Source of the DNA: Dermanyssus gallinae
Taxonomy: Eukaryota; Arthropoda; Arachnida; Mesostigmata; Dermanyssidae
DNA length: 64,000 nucleotides
NCBI GenBank assembly: GCA_003439945.1
Contig: QVRM01001126.1
Coordinates: 124,001-188,000 of the forward strand
Direction of reading: 5' to 3'
Both the position numbers and the translations under genes were made by a program. How positions within the stretch are numbered: the first letter of the stretch is position 1; every line of letters begins with the position of its first letter. A model generated the notes under the pieces. The model did not search any database. It saw only the letters and a program-made list of their open reading frames with translations, and had not been told where the DNA came from. Shown in pieces: positions 40,593 to 53,401 of this stretch.

Positions 40593-41820
40593 CTTACTAG
40601 TACTACTACTACTACTACTACTACTTCGACTACCAACACAAATAAAGACGACAAACAACAACAATTTACCGGCAACACCAACCACAATGATGAAAGCCAC
40701 TCACTAAACAACACCACCACGAACGCAAGTATCGCTACTGGGCCCTGCGTTTTGTGTCTCTGCTTGGAAATGTTCGTTCCTCGCCTCGGTTATTGGCCAG
40801 TCCTCTTGGAAAGCTGGTCTCAACACTCGCCCAAGAAAGGGCAACGGAAAGGAGAGATCTAAGCTGTGTACGCGTGTTGTAGTCGTTCAAATCTCTTGCC
40901 TCTCGTTGACATGCGTTTTAAGGTTTAAGGTTCCTGTTGTTGTTGTTGCTGTTGTTGTTGCTGTTGTTGCTGCTGTTGTTGCTGTTGTTGTTGCTGTTGT
41001 TGTTGCTGTTGTTGTTGCTGTTGTTGTTGCTGTTGTTGTTGCTGTTGTTGCTGTTTCGTGTCTGTCTTTCGTTTCTTCATTCCTCCTCTCTTTCAGATGT
41101 GATCTCCTGCAGACAATGTCAAGAACAACGCCCCCTCGCAGAATCTTTCTCTAATTGATAGCAGCGCTCGGCGACCGCGCGCCTCTTGTGATCAATCAGT
41201 TATACCTCTCAGCCAAGTATGCTCTCGAGGTTGCACCTTGATTTGAGGTGAACCATTTTTATACGGCTGGTTGATAATAAGCATAGAGAGAGGGTGCAAA
41301 AGAAGAAGAAACGAACATACTGAGGCCACTTTAGAATATGACAGAAACGCCTTTGTTAACAAGCTAAAGAGAGATATGTTAGTTAAAAAGCACGCTCCTA
41401 ATTCGTCGATCTGTCCCATTACTTCTTTTCCCTAATATTTATTTTTTTAAGTTTGGTCTTAATTTGGTAACATTCACTCTTCTTCGATTTTCGATTTTCT
41501 CTTGTTATTATGGTTAGTGTTGTTGCTCTTTCCCGAGTCATTATTATGTTAAAGATATTACTGCGGTAGTGGTTCTGGCGCAATTTTTGTTTTCGTTGTC
41601 ACAGATTCGGTCGCTTCTGCATCTTATCGGAGTTTCTCGTGGCTCTAGTGATGCCATTGCTTTGCACCATCGTTGAAAAACTGCTATTTTGCCTGAACAC
41701 GGTTAGATGTACAAAAAATTGCTGTTGAGAGCATTGCTTGAGAGATGAAATCTACACATATCGTGTAAATATGGTTTCTGCTTCTATGACTAGAGTGGAA
41801 TAGAGAACACCTTTTATTAG
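40593..41820. repeat. Upstream part of duplicated block A, with a (GTT)n array
   Basis: (TAC)n at 40601-40624 and a GTT/GCT triplet array at about 40934-41052. The stretch around the array (gttgacatgc ... aaggttcctgt before it; tcgtgtctgtctttc after it) is related to 53745-53885, upstream of copy B. No gene recognised from 41100 to 41820. Confidence 0.55.
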
Positions 41821-42090
41821 TTACAATACTATTACGAATTGTATTACTAATACTATCACAAATTGTATTACTAATACTATTACGAATTGTATTACTAATA
41901 CTATTACGAAATGTATTACTAATACTATTACGAAATGTATTACTAATACTATTACGAATTGTATTACTAATACTATTACGAATTGTATTACTAATACTAT
42001 TACGAATTGTATTACTAATACTATTACGAATTGTATTACTAATACTATTACGAATTGTATTATTGTATTACTAATACTATTACGAATTTT
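41821..42090. repeat. 24-bp minisatellite, about 11 units
   Basis: Tandem unit tattactaatactattacg plus aattg (24 bp), with scattered single-base variants (cac, aaatg) and one partial unit near 42056-42065. The period is divisible by 3, so the minus strand shows an 8-residue repeat VIQFVIVL. I regard that frame as accidental. Confidence 0.92.
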
Positions 42091-42597
42091 CGTACTAACA
42101 GAAAGCTGGGACAAAAACGATTGCGCATTTTATTTCGCGCGCATGGAAATAATTTGTACAAATTATTCAGCACAAATTAAGTACCCCAGATCTGGTAGGC
42201 AAGCTCTACCAGTACTTTACGCTGCAATTATATCTCTGTATATTACAGATGGCGCTGTAGTCGGAAGATTGTATCATAGTAGAGATAATATAGGTATACG
42301 CGTTTCTAGCACGTGCGTTTTTATAACTTATCGTAAACACAGTAACAACAAGGCAAGCAAATAGGTAACATCTTAAATTTGATTTTAACGAAGCCAACTT
42401 GTGATTTAATAATTTAAAAACCAAACTGATGATTATTGCTATAACGAGTAAGTACAGTCGCTGATCCTGCAAGTCCGTCGGGTTCCTAGCAAAAGGCAGT
42501 GTAATTCGCAACTTAAACTATAACTGTTCACGCTTGATCGTCGCTGTGAGACATTGTTGATTAAGGCCGACGAGAGTGCCAAAAAGCCGCATAGATA

Positions 42598-42738
42598 TCG
42601 TCCTTGCGACCGGAAGAGACACATAGGTGCGCGGGTTCGAGCCCCAACGTTGCACATTTGTATTTATGGGGGTCCGTATGTGAAGCAATGCAAAAAGCAG
42701 TCTCATGGACGTTAAATCTTAGCTAAAGGCCGGCCCAA
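42598..42738 (+). mobile_element. tRNA-derived SINE, family A, copy 4, 5'-truncated
   Basis: The B-box side (gcgcgggttcgagcccc), the body gtatttatgggggtccgt and ggacgttaaatcttagct are present; the A-box side is missing or degenerate. Diverged tail. Confidence 0.7.
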
Positions 42739-43384
42739 AGGGTATACTAGCTTGACAGTAGTGATCATGAGAAAGAAATGCCACGCAAGTCCGACCGTGG
42801 GTGTGGAGAGAATGAGACATTTAATGGGTTTGTGAATCCCACCCTCGTTGCTAAAAGCATCCAAAACCTTCCACTAAAAATGAAATAAAAAAGTTACTTC
42901 GCATTAGTTAACTTTGGTCACACCGTGACTGAATATCGCTTAAGTATAAAAATAACCAGCTTCCTAAAAACCGCACAAGATGCGTACTAGTATGATGCGC
43001 CAGGAAACGCATCAATTTAATTTATAATAGCTGTTCACGAGTCACCTACATTATGCTTACGCTTGGAGTTTGTTGTTTGTTCTGTGTTTTGTGTTAATTT
43101 TATTAAACACGTTTAGCTCGCTTTTTTTGGGGGTACTAGAGTCTGACAGAGGAAGCGTATGAGGGTATTAGCTATACTGATGAATAGAGGCAATGACACA
43201 GTATCTACGGCAGAAGGGGACGGCGGAAAGTCTCGTAAATCTTCGTTGTCATAGTTGTAAAATAATAAAGGATCCTAGCGCCCTGTGGGAAAGTAAAGTG
43301 ATTAAGTTGAACTGAGATTTACGTGGTGGAAATATATAGTATATACAGAGTGCTGCTATAGTTTCTTTCATTTAATTCAGCATT
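42739..43384. other. Gene-free stretch
   Basis: No recognised feature. It probably includes the 3' untranslated end of the LINE that follows on the minus strand. Confidence 0.4.
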
Positions 43385-45860
43385 TATTTCACCACAAAAT
43401 TGGTAGACAGTTGATTCAATTTTCACAAGGTGTCACAATGTGACTTTTTTGGTACAATATGTGTTTAACTTTGGATGATAAGGACGTTCCGCAAACTTCT
43501 GGGCACACAAGTATATGATAGTGTCCAATATCAAACTCTTCGCAAAAGCTACAAACACATTCTTCAACTTTAAAACAGCGTGGCCTCATGCATATGTAAT
43601 GGTGATACCCGTACCAGGTTATTCGGCAGATTAGCGAGCGGTTTCTTTGCATGGCTCCTTTCCATCTACGCGAAGAAAAGGCCGGGCCATTAGTATAATT
43701 CTCAGCTACAAATGTTAAATTTCTGTTTTCTCTGTAGGCTCGATATGAATCTAGAATATGCGGTGTAAATGGTGTGTTACTAAGTTCTAGGCCTTCAATA
43801 AGTGTTCTCTCTCCGCACATCTCTAAGGCAAGTGTTGCCGACGCGCACTTTGGAAGCCGCAAAACACGCTTAACATATCTGGCCCTTAGCTTGTCTAGAC
43901 TTCTTAAATCGCTGAGGGTTAGGTATGGTGCAATTATATAAAGGCAGTATGTTGCTAAAGGGAGTATTTTTATTTTAAAGCAATTTATAGCTGTTTTTAC
44001 GTCTACATCGTGCATATTGCCTAACAAAAACATTGCAGACGTAGCTTTTGCTTGCATCTCCTCGATATGTCTGCTAAAAGAGAGCCCGGGGGTTAGTGGG
44101 ACGCCTAAATACGAGAAGTGGCTAACTAATTTGAGTGGTTGCCCATATACTGACAGATCTTGATCCCTGGCCGCGTATGACCCTCCTCAGCTAAAGCGTA
44201 AGACCTGTGACTTTTCAGCGTTAATCTTGAGTTTGTTTTCATCGCACCACTTTGCAGTTTCGTTGAGGTAAAACTGTAGATTGTTACGAGATTTTGCTAA
44301 AATGAATAGGTCGTCAGCATAAAATGCAAAATTAGCCTTAAGATTACGTAGTAAGTCCGCGAGTCCAGTCACATACAAAATAAAAAGAAATGGACTAGCT
44401 GAGTCTCCCTGGGCTACTCCGATGGTTTGCGTTACGGGCGTTTGTACATAGTGATCGCCGTTTTTCACCCAAATTATATGTTGCGCTAATATATTATGGG
44501 GGAGTGCCTCGGAGTTGAATCACTGACCAGGCTGGCTCAGTGACCGTGTTTTATGTATAATATTTGACTATATACCTATCAAAGGTGATTAATAAATGAA
44601 TGAAAATTATGAACGAGATTAAAAAGGAGGCCTGTTATGTTAAAACGTTTGCGAAGCGTGTCTAAAAACGGTCCCTTGGCAGGCAATCGAAAGCAGTTTG
44701 AAAATCTTTAAACGCAGCGGATGTCATTTTCTTGTTAGAGAGGCGTTGTGATACATGGTTTAAAACAAATTCAAGTGCATCTGACGTCGATCGTCTTTTT
44801 AAAAAAACCGTATTGTTCTGCCGGAACGTTGTCTTCTACGCACGGGTACAATCGATTAACGATGAACGACGTTAATATCTTGTAAAGGACGCTTGTAAGT
44901 GCTATGTCCCTGTAATTCTTTGGGTCAGTTGCATATCCATTTCGCTTAAATATAGGTTGTAGATAGATTTTCCGCCACTCATCAGGAATTTTGCCTTGTC
45001 GAACACATTAATTGTATAGTTTTATCACAATAGGGCATAAAGCGTCAATATTAGACTTCAGGTGTTCACTAAGAATACGATCGGGTCCTGCTGATTTCCC
45101 GTTTTGCTTCGACATAATTGCGGTTTTGACTTCGTCCTCAGTAAAATAAACAATTTCTTCTAAAATGTCCTGATCTGGCAATATGACGTCTCTCGATAAT
45201 AGATTTGTAAAGTGGGCTACCCATTCTTCGTCATTTATCAATGGGTTTGAAGGTACTGGCCTCCTTGGAAGAAGTAGCCATGGTTTCCGCACGCTTTCCG
45301 AAATTAGCTTAATGCGTTGTTGTCCCTCGTAATGCCGTTTCTTTTCTTTCTTCATACTTCTAAATATTCCTTTAAATTCCGCCAGTTGTAGAAGTTCAGT
45401 TGACGTTGTGGGTTTATACAGACAGATCACTTTCATTATTTGTCGACACTCCTTGTCAAACCACGGCTTGTGTTCCTGCAGTCTCACGTTCTTTGGTTTT
45501 GCAGCCGTGTGGATAGACCACTTAAGCGAGAGGGTCGATTGATTATAGGTGTCGCCATTTCTTGTCTTCGGTATAATTTGAACTCCACCTGACAGTGCTT
45601 ACGGTGTGCCGAATGTATTACGGTAAGATCAAAGATAGCCTCGACCGTTTGTGGCACCGTTCCAGCTAAAATATGTTGGGTCATTGCATTTATTATGAAT
45701 GCTTAATCCAAGTTCGTTGACCGCAGCTTTAAAACATTCTTGCCTGACTCCTCCTTCTGTCAAATCACAGTTAAAATCACCACCTATAATTAAATTTTTA
45801 TTTACATTTGTGCAGATTTCCATGCAGTTACCTATTTCCTGTACTATTTATGGACGGTCC
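43385..45860 (-). pseudogene. Decayed non-LTR retrotransposon (APE-type endonuclease plus RT)
   Basis: Read on the minus strand. 45823-45630 carries the end of an AP-type endonuclease (LIIGGDFNCDLTEGG). 45487-45008 is the linker and RT start (NGKSAGPDRILSEHL). About 44730-44650 holds RT motif A (AAFKDFQTAFDCL). 44468-43416 holds RT motif B (IGVAQGDSASPFLF), the catalytic YADD, and the C-terminal zinc motif CSFCEEFDIGHYHILVC. 44468-43416 is a single frame broken by one stop at about 44187; upstream of it are frameshifts and an internal disruption near 44520-44640. The 5' end is truncated inside the endonuclease. Clade not determined. It lies between the two cytidine deaminase blocks. Confidence 0.9.
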
Positions 45861-46352
45861 GTTCTGGTGGGCTATAAACACATAGTTTCTTTAAAGGTTA
45901 TAGGAATCTACATGATTTACCTAAGAGTATAAGAAAGCAAATCTCACGGATATAGTTTATATAGTATTCTGTATGAATGAATCTGTTGATGTAGGGTAGA
46001 TCGGCAACCTATTCAATGCAGTAAGACGTGCATACAATAGGTGAAATTAGAGCACGTAAGGCAAGTGCAATTGCAAACAAAATCTTCTACGCTAGATCAT
46101 AGCACGTGACAGCGAGTGACTAATACTTAGGTTAAAAGAGAGCAGTAAGGTCCGCTTTGTTCGGATAAGATGGTAATATATTAAAATATGGATACAATGC
46201 GTGACGGTGTAGTTAAAAAGCTGTATGAGCTAATTATATATTAAAGTAATGATAGAAAAAAACAAATTGCAGCATAGCCTATATGAGAGCCGTATTAAAC
46301 AAAGGTCGTTTAAGTGCATGCATATTGTGCACTCTTATAAAGACTTTGTTAG

Positions 46353-46389
<37 letters not shown>

Positions 46390-47254
46390 ACCTAACTTGC
46401 AAATTCCCAGAAAATCGCCTCTTTAATTGGTTAAGATATCTAGGGTTCATTAGTTCATTGAACATTGGTTCCTTGGTGCAATTCAACATTGTCCATCACT
46501 TGTTTCACATCCAAGCGAACGGTATAAAAAACACCTCTTGGTAAAGCCGTGGCGTGTCCACAACAAGTAAACATTCTTTTCCATTGGCGCATGGCTAAAA
46601 TCATACACGAAAGTCGTCCATCAAGTAAGCAGTACTAAGTATTGAGACGTAATAATGTTTTGTGTAAAAGTTACGATTTGTACGTAATCCAACACAGCTG
46701 CTAAGTTATTCCACCAGCTCTCGACTCTGGCATCATCTACCCATTATGCGTCGTTATGGTCCTCGAACTCATATGGCTTAAGACATCAGACTATTTTCAC
46801 GACACCATATTGCCAATTTACATGTATAACCGATTGCAAATATATGATCATGATTCACTACCTGTAGTAGAGAATAATCCTGTGAGTCTGTGATGAACAC
46901 AATGCTACTACCTCAGTAGGAAAGTAGGACGTGGTGATGGCGCACGACTCACGCTCTAACCCCCCGCTGCAGTACTGAGTACAGTGACCAAGTGGTCCCA
47001 ACTTCGGTTTGTGAAATTTGCACTAGTGGCGGGGGGGGGGGGGGTGAAGGGGGAAGCCATGAGTTTACATGTCTTTAAGAGACAAATGACTACACCTATT
47101 TTACAAAACAGAATATATATATATATATATTGATGTTTTTTCGAACCATTGGTAAAGTTCATGTTTTTACAAGAAAGTACAACAATTGTCGAAAGCACTC
47201 TAGAAAACAAGGCCACACATCAACATACTCAACTACAGCAATTTCGTCACCAAG
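45861..47254. other. Gene-free stretch between the LINE and block B
   Basis: (TA)n at about 46357-46386 and 47112-47130, and a G14 tract at 47031-47044. No gene recognised. Confidence 0.5.
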
Positions 47255-47292
47255 TAAAAGTAAAGTTTTCAGGCTGACCCTCAGCCAAGATT
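47255..47292 (-). mobile_element. SINE family A, extreme 5' truncation
   Basis: Only the last ~37 bases of the SINE (aatcttggctgagggtcagc to actttactt) are present. The truncation point abuts TA repeats. Confidence 0.6.
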
Positions 47293-47368
47293 ATATATGT
47301 ATATATATGTAGAAAAAAGATAAATTGAACCCTAATTAAGTAAGCTTAATTTATCTTTTTCTCTTGCT

Positions 47369-47409
<41 letters not shown>

Positions 47410-48051
47410 CGAATCTATCATTATTAAGAACGCAGATACGTATGTAAAAAACACTACGTTGCTTTTACACTGTTCTTGTAAAAGCACCCACATTACCACA
47501 ATATCTAGGAGCTATCCAGCTCTAATACCACTGAATTGTTGCCAGCGCTGTCTTTACATGGTATCGTCATGATATGTATACTCGTATAACAAAGTAAGAA
47601 CTAGGCACAGCGTTGGCATACTTTATAGAAGTTAAAGTGTCCACGCCAACAGGAACCTATTACATTTGTTGTGAACACTCTGTTGCTGACTTTTGTTGCG
47701 GTTCCAACCTTTACACCGTGGCGGCAAAGCCGCTATACGTTTTACAATCATATAAATACCAGACACACCAAGCCGCCGCCACGTTTTTTTCCATACGGCA
47801 ACAGCTGAGAACGAAAACAGGATAAATAACTTGGCAGGCTTGTCAATAATAACGTCCTCAATCTTCTTGGCGACTTCAAGTCAACAAGCTACCGGGTGGT
47901 GTAACTAAATGTCACCTGCGAAAGTGTGAACCGCCACAACTGTCACATCTTTTGTCTGTCCACACGTTCAGTGCGCTCGCCGCGCCGCTTGAGAGCGAAC
48001 TCGGCTTTGGCAAGAGCCCTTTGGAATAGCTGGGCCCGACGGGCTGCTACG
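47293..48051. other. 3' flank of cytidine deaminase copy B
   Basis: Contains a palindromic stretch around 47308-47362 (aaaaagataaatt and its inverse) and (TA)n at about 47372-47405. From about 47415 it is homology to the copy A flank. No independent gene recognised. Confidence 0.45.
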
Positions 48052-49732
48052 TTAGTTATTTAGAATTCGATGCAAGTCGCTAGGCAAGAAGGCTCCCGGC
48101 AGCAGCTCCAAGATGCCGGCCTGTCGAGGCTTTCGATCTGCGCCGTCGATTGGACAGTCTAGATAGACCTCAATGTCAGTCCCGAATTCCGCTATGAACT
48201 GCCGACACGCCCCACAGGGCGTGATCTCCGGAAGATTCCTGCTGAAGAAGAGCGCCAATCAATACGGGGCAGCCTTATGGCGACACTTAACGATAGACAG
48301 GATCTTAGTGAGCTTCGCTTACCTATTTAAGGTGGCGGTAGAACATTTTGCCAACACTTTCTCTAGGTCCGCACTAAATTCCTTTACAGTGAGTCTGCAC
48401 TGGTCTTCCTTGTATTACAAGTTTCTACACTGTTTTGAATACCAAAAATATAGTTTAGAAAATTCCTATATATAAATATATCAAGAGAGAAAGAGAGAAA
48501 GGACCTTTGATTTTGCCTGAAAACAAAATCCGTTTTGTTAAATAAATGTTTTACCAAAATTGAGTATTTCTACTCCAATGTGCTGACTTCGATATGACCA
48601 GAAGATCGTTGGCAGGATAACCGAAACACCCCGACCTATGTGATATCTATATTAAATATCCATATCAAATAGCGAAGCCTTATATAAAACAGATTGTCTA
48701 GGTTGCTTAAGTAGGGTAAGGGCACAAAGGACTGAAAGCTTCAATAAAGAGGTTGTCTTACCTCTCAGGTAACGCACAGATAAACAAGGATAAAAATGTC
48801 TTTAAGATTCGATCGCGGCATGATTGACACGCTAATTAAATTTTAGCGTATAGTTTAGCTGTGAATGTGTTAACACGGCACGGTGACAAATATCGGTAAT
48901 TGATTGCTCGATCTGTCTATCCCTCAATCGTTCAATTAATTAGCGTATACGTACGAAACCACAACGATGGCCTTAAAGCGACGAAAGCCCTGCGAAACGG
49001 CATGAGTCATTACACCTCGCTCAGCGCAGACTCCTAGACCGTAGCTGGCACATTCGACATTGGCTCCGTCCAGGATCTGTCCACACTCGGTCAGCACCGC
49101 CGCTCCAACACGTACCTGACAGAGCATACAGTGTGAGAATATTCAGGCTTGAACAACACCTCGTTTGTAATACTCTTTTATGTGGTTATTCACGTGGCTT
49201 TCAAAGCAAATGCGCATCCCTTCGGCGACTGCCCATCTCAGGGTTTGGATGTTTGTTGTCTGATTTACCAGTTTTGCAGTTTTTTTTTTGTCGTAATCGA
49301 CATTAACCAGTTCCAAAGCTCACTTGCTGATTAACTGCGGTAGCAAGTCTGGGCTGCATAGTACGAGGCGTTTTGCGAGAGAAGAGGGAAGACCTTTTTT
49401 TACAGCTGACCAAATGTTTATGATAGATAATGAAGTATTTTTTTCTCTCTTCTACTTCTAACGAATCCGTTTTCCTCTGCGAGAAGAAAGGATTCAACCG
49501 ACAGAATCTGCGGCCTTCAAAGTTCAAGGAAATGCTTTGCTAGATGCATGCTAACCAATATGTACTTCTCTACACACACATGTATACCTTGACATTCCTG
49601 CAACAATGCATACCTTTGAGTATGGCGAATATGAGTTGTCCTTAGCTTTATGAGCTTGCATCAGCATCTGTTGAAGGACACGCTCTGAAAACGTATATTC
49701 GTGCATTAGGCAATTATCCACAACCTAACTTG

Positions 49733-49770
<38 letters not shown>

Positions 49771-50980
49771 GCAGTGCGACCAACCCAACCTTGATGCGTA
49801 AAATACGGAGGGGAATTTCTTATTTTTCTTTTTGAACTTCATGTTACAGGAATACGAGAACTTCCTCAAAGAACTCAGCATGAGGACCCGCGGCCACCGA
49901 AAGGCGATTGTCAGAGGGCACTTTTATACGATCCACAGTCTACGGGCAAGCTGCTTCTCATTAAGAAAATGATAGAGCCTCCTAGAATGGGTGACCCGAA
50001 CAGACCTAGTGCTCATGAACACTCCTGGGTACACTTGCGATAAACGCAGACATTGATCGCATCTAGGTCTGACGTTTGTAACAGAAGGAATAACTCTTTG
50101 AATAATTGACTGGAGAATCCACGAGCAAGAACCCCCGACCCCACCATTCTTACGTTCTCCGCCACGTTAAGTTTCCCCTCCCAGTCCTTTCTCGCCACAC
50201 AACAACAAATCTATCCCAGACTTTATAAGACCCGTCGACAGAGAAGTTAAAAAAAAACTGCGCATCTAAAAAACTGCCGAGAAACCAGCTCCAGTCCACG
50301 TGTTAAGATAACCAATCGCCCCTCGTAGTACTGGTGGATAGCCAGGTCATCGAAAAGCGAAGGACCTGTCACCGCCTGCTACATGTATGCACTCGTCGCA
50401 GAGCAAGCCACGGGCCAGAACCTTCATTTCCTTGGGAAGAGTACAGAGAAGCACGAAGTGCCCTATATTGGACAATCTAGAATCGTGACCAAACGCTTAC
50501 GGCTAAGAAACCCGGTAAACCGCAGAAAGACACAGCTGGCCAGTCACTGTGCTCCGCATGAGCCTGGATGTCAACCATTACCGCAGAAAGATACCTCGGT
50601 ATACTGTCCTATAAGTAAGCTCTCCTGCCTACCTTCACAAAGCAGCTGAGCACATTATCGACCAGCGACTATCAACAGAGCAGGGAAGCGTTGCCACGTA
50701 TGCACATAATAGCATATGTTCTTGTTAACTTGTACCAAAAGCACAGAGCATCTTCCTATGAAGGCGCGGACTATCCAATTACAATCCCTCAGGGTTTGTG
50801 CTGGGACAAACCCTATGGAATATAACCTACGAAGGAGTATTAAACCCTCAGATACCCCGAAGGCTTATTGCATCACCTAAACAAATCTGGTACTGACCGT
50901 TTTTGCTAAGCCCTCTCCAAGGACTATGAGTCCTGGTCAATAGTAAAATTTGTAGAATTTGTCTCGAAAGCAAATATATT

Positions 50981-51037
<57 letters not shown>

Positions 51038-53401
51038 AAATCAATCAGCACTGTTATGCTAAAATTATTACAAAAATATATATACAATTATGCCAAACAA
51101 CAAAATAAACCGTTGTAAAAATATTTTACAATTTTTATTTATCAATATATATATATATATATAAATAAAGTTGAAAAATATTTTTGCAACGGTTTATTTT
51201 GTTACTTGGAATAATTTTATACGTATTTAAGAGAGAACTTCCTGCCTTACAAAGCTGTGTTAATAGATTTTTGAATAACTCAATTTTTTAATTCGTTTTC
51301 AGGCTTAGAAGTGGGTCAAGGATGCAAAATCAGCACTTTGACACCTGCTAGTCTTTGCTTTTTATCGAGATCAAGAAGCTTGTCAGAGGCGAGTCTACAG
51401 CACGGAAATGGTTTGAAAAGTTCAAAAAAGGCGACTTTGATCCGGCCGATATGCCCTGCAGCGGAAGACGTTCTGAATTTGATGAAAAACGTCTCATCGC
51501 GCTTATGAAGGAAGACGCTCGCCAATAAATTCGTGAACTGGCGGAAATATGCACTACAGTGCGATAAAAATCTCCAACCGCTTTCAATCAATTAGTTTTA
51601 CCTAAACACGAGGTCAACAAAGAAAAACAAAGGAAAACCTCTTCAAAATGCAGTTCAACATCTCGCCCGCCAACAAGCAGATACTAACAACGTCTTCGGT
51701 ACCGAATCGTCACGGAAATGAGAAATGGTGCCTATACGTCAATATGAAGAAAATAAAGGAGTGAGTGGCTCCTGGAGATACACTTAAACCAAGTATCAAG
51801 CAGAGGGCCCGCTTTTAGAGCCCGCTTACGACGGGCTCAACGGGTCGAAGCCCTAAGGGTCGCCATGGGGCACCGCACGGTTAGCACAGCGGCGGCGCTC
51901 GTGCTCGTGGGCACTATTCCATGGGGCCTGAAGGCAGAAGAGCGCCGCCGCCTGTGGGGCGACCAGAGCCTTAAGAAGGAAGAGGCACGGCAACACGCAT
52001 TGCAGCTATGGCAGAGGAAGTGGGATGGCCTGGTGGAGGGGGACCCAGGTGCTCTGCAAGCTGGTCATAACATCAAGGACTGGCCCGGTGGAGAGCTCAC
52101 CTTCCACACCACCCAGATTTTGACGGGGCACCTATTTAGGATCAGGGAGGCCCCCAGCCCCACGTGCGTCCACTGCGGCAATAGACTCGAGGACACTCCA
52201 GAGCACACAGCTCTGGCGTGCCCCGCATGGGCGGAACAGCGTCACCCCTTGAGAACTCTTAATGAACACGCACATTTTTTTCTCTCCCGGGGACAACTTT
52301 CGCCATGAGTAAGAAGACTCACCCCCTCTGACTGTTTGATGCATGCGTAAGTAGTTCCTAGTCAGTTGGGGGACGGGGACATGACTGGTTTTTAGTGGGT
52401 TGGAGCCCCACACTACCGGTCCACACTTGCAGGGACTTCCTGCTGTGGTGTCCGTGTGTGCAACCGCATTTTCCAGTTAGCCCCCTAAAAAAATCAAGCA
52501 GGATCTCCACCTAAAAAAGACTGATCTACATCACCCAACTGCAACGCGCACATGGGACTATTCAATTAAAAACACTGGATCGACAAGGCCAAGCCATATT
52601 GCCTCACGACAACACCAGACTACATGTTGCACAAGTCGTCAAATCCGCAATCCAAGAGCTCGAATGGAAGATTCTTCAGCACCCACCGAACCCTTCGGAA
52701 CTTGCGCCAACCGATTACCACATGTTCCGCTCCATGTCGAACCATATGAGGGGAGTTATCTTCGACGGCGAAGCAGACCTCAAGAACTGGCTCAACAACT
52801 TCTTTGACACTAGACCGGGCGATTTCTGGCGGAGCGGAATCAGCAAATTAGATGAGAGGTGGGAGAATACACCATTGATGAATGTAGTGTTGTAATTATT
52901 ATTTTTATTTAAATAAAACTCTTTGATAAAAACCGTGCATATATATTATTTTTTAATATATGGCCATGCATAAAACTATTTTATTAAATTCTAACTCCTG
53001 CTGGAATCTAGTTTAAGATAGATTTCAAGCTTCACAACAATGCCTAAGTAGCACACAGTTTATATGTAAGTGTTTAAAGGTATAATTGTTATCTAATGCA
53101 GCATTTACTACTTTGCTGTACACGTAATTACAATGATGTACACGTTGTCGTTTCTAGAAAAGGTACTTAATTGGCCCGATTTTTGATGATAATTGGCCCG
53201 ATTGCCAAATTGTGTGGCCTCAAGCGATATAGGTATCGACTTAGTATCTAAACGTATTTAGTCGAGATCTTAACTTGGCAGGGATGCACCAAACAAAAAC
53301 AGCGAAAAACCTCTCTCCTGCTAGAGAAACGAGCAAGCCTGCAACACCAAGGAAAGCTTGAACAGATCGACATATCACTAGCCAATCATACCAGGCAACA
53401 T
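48052..53401 (-). CDS. CDA: Cytidine deaminase, copy B, four coding exons
   Basis: Paralogue of copy A with the same reaction. Exons (minus strand): 53401-53392, 49684-49614, 49115-48955 and 48238-48052; GT-AG introns in phases 1, 0 and 2; 142 residues, close to vertebrate CDA (146). The 10-nt first exon (MLP plus one base) splices to AG CGT..., forming Glu4; its surroundings match copy A. Landmarks: AKDNSYSPYSK, VRVGAAVLTECGQILDGANV, VCAERG, TPCGACR and LLPGAFLP, ending LHRILNN. A Cys-to-Ser change (ECASYG against ECACYG) lies near, but is not, a zinc ligand. Coding sequence is intact with all zinc and catalytic residues, so both copies look functional. Intron 1 (3.7 kb) carries a MITE-like palindrome and a mariner with a nested LINE. 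Confidence 0.9.
49769..50983. other. Intron 1 of cytidine deaminase copy B, unrecognised part
   Basis: Two short open frames (50198-50013 minus; 50383-50649 plus) may be fragments of a transposable element. The plus one contains YIGQSRIVTKRL and Cys/His residues. I could not assign either. Confidence 0.35.
50984..51032. repeat. (TA)n microsatellite
   Basis: TA run in intron 1 of cytidine deaminase copy B. Confidence 0.95.
51061..51219. mobile_element. AT-rich MITE-like palindrome
   Basis: Arms about 51061-51142 and 51161-51219 are inverted copies sharing aaattatt, caaaataaaccgttg, aaaaatatttt and tttatttat. The centre is a (TA)n run. Non-coding. Confidence 0.7.
51380..52893 (+). pseudogene. 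mariner transposase remnant split by a LINE insertion
   Basis: The left part (about 51380-51803) reads STARKWFEKFKKGDFDPAD-like sequence, then ELAEICTT, then EKWCLYVNMKKIKE with TGA in place of the following Trp. The right part (52493-52893) continues QDLHLKK and, after an internal deletion, HDNTRLHVA, HPPNPSELAPTDYHMFRSM and DFWRSGISKLDERWENT, the classic mariner C-terminus. Removing the inserted LINE and one copy of the 9-bp duplication restores the frame across the junction (KPSIKQDLHLKK). Multiple stops and a deletion make it dead. Confidence 0.85.
51804..52492 (+). mobile_element. 5'-truncated R1-like LINE nested in mariner, with target-site duplication
   Basis: GC-rich insert whose ORF end (about 51812-52308) reads RLRRAQRVEALRVAMGHRTV, TAAALVLVGTIPW, FHTTQILTGHLFRIREAP, SPTCVHCGNRLEDTPEHTAL and ACPAWAEQR: the C-terminal CxxC-HxxxxC region typical of R1/I-group elements. 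The 3' UTR ends gcattttccagttagcccc plus a short A run. Perfect 9-bp duplication atcaagcag at 51795-51803 and 52493-52501. The coding remnant is intact to the stop, so the copy looks recent relative to its host mariner. Confidence 0.9.

Noticed and set aside
41821..42090. CRISPR-like array
   Set aside because: No spacers; a pure tandem repeat in a eukaryotic genome.
41821..42114. Minus-strand frame with an 8-residue repeat VIQFVIVL
   Set aside because: The 24-bp minisatellite has a period divisible by three, so the open frame is expected by chance; no start context or domain.
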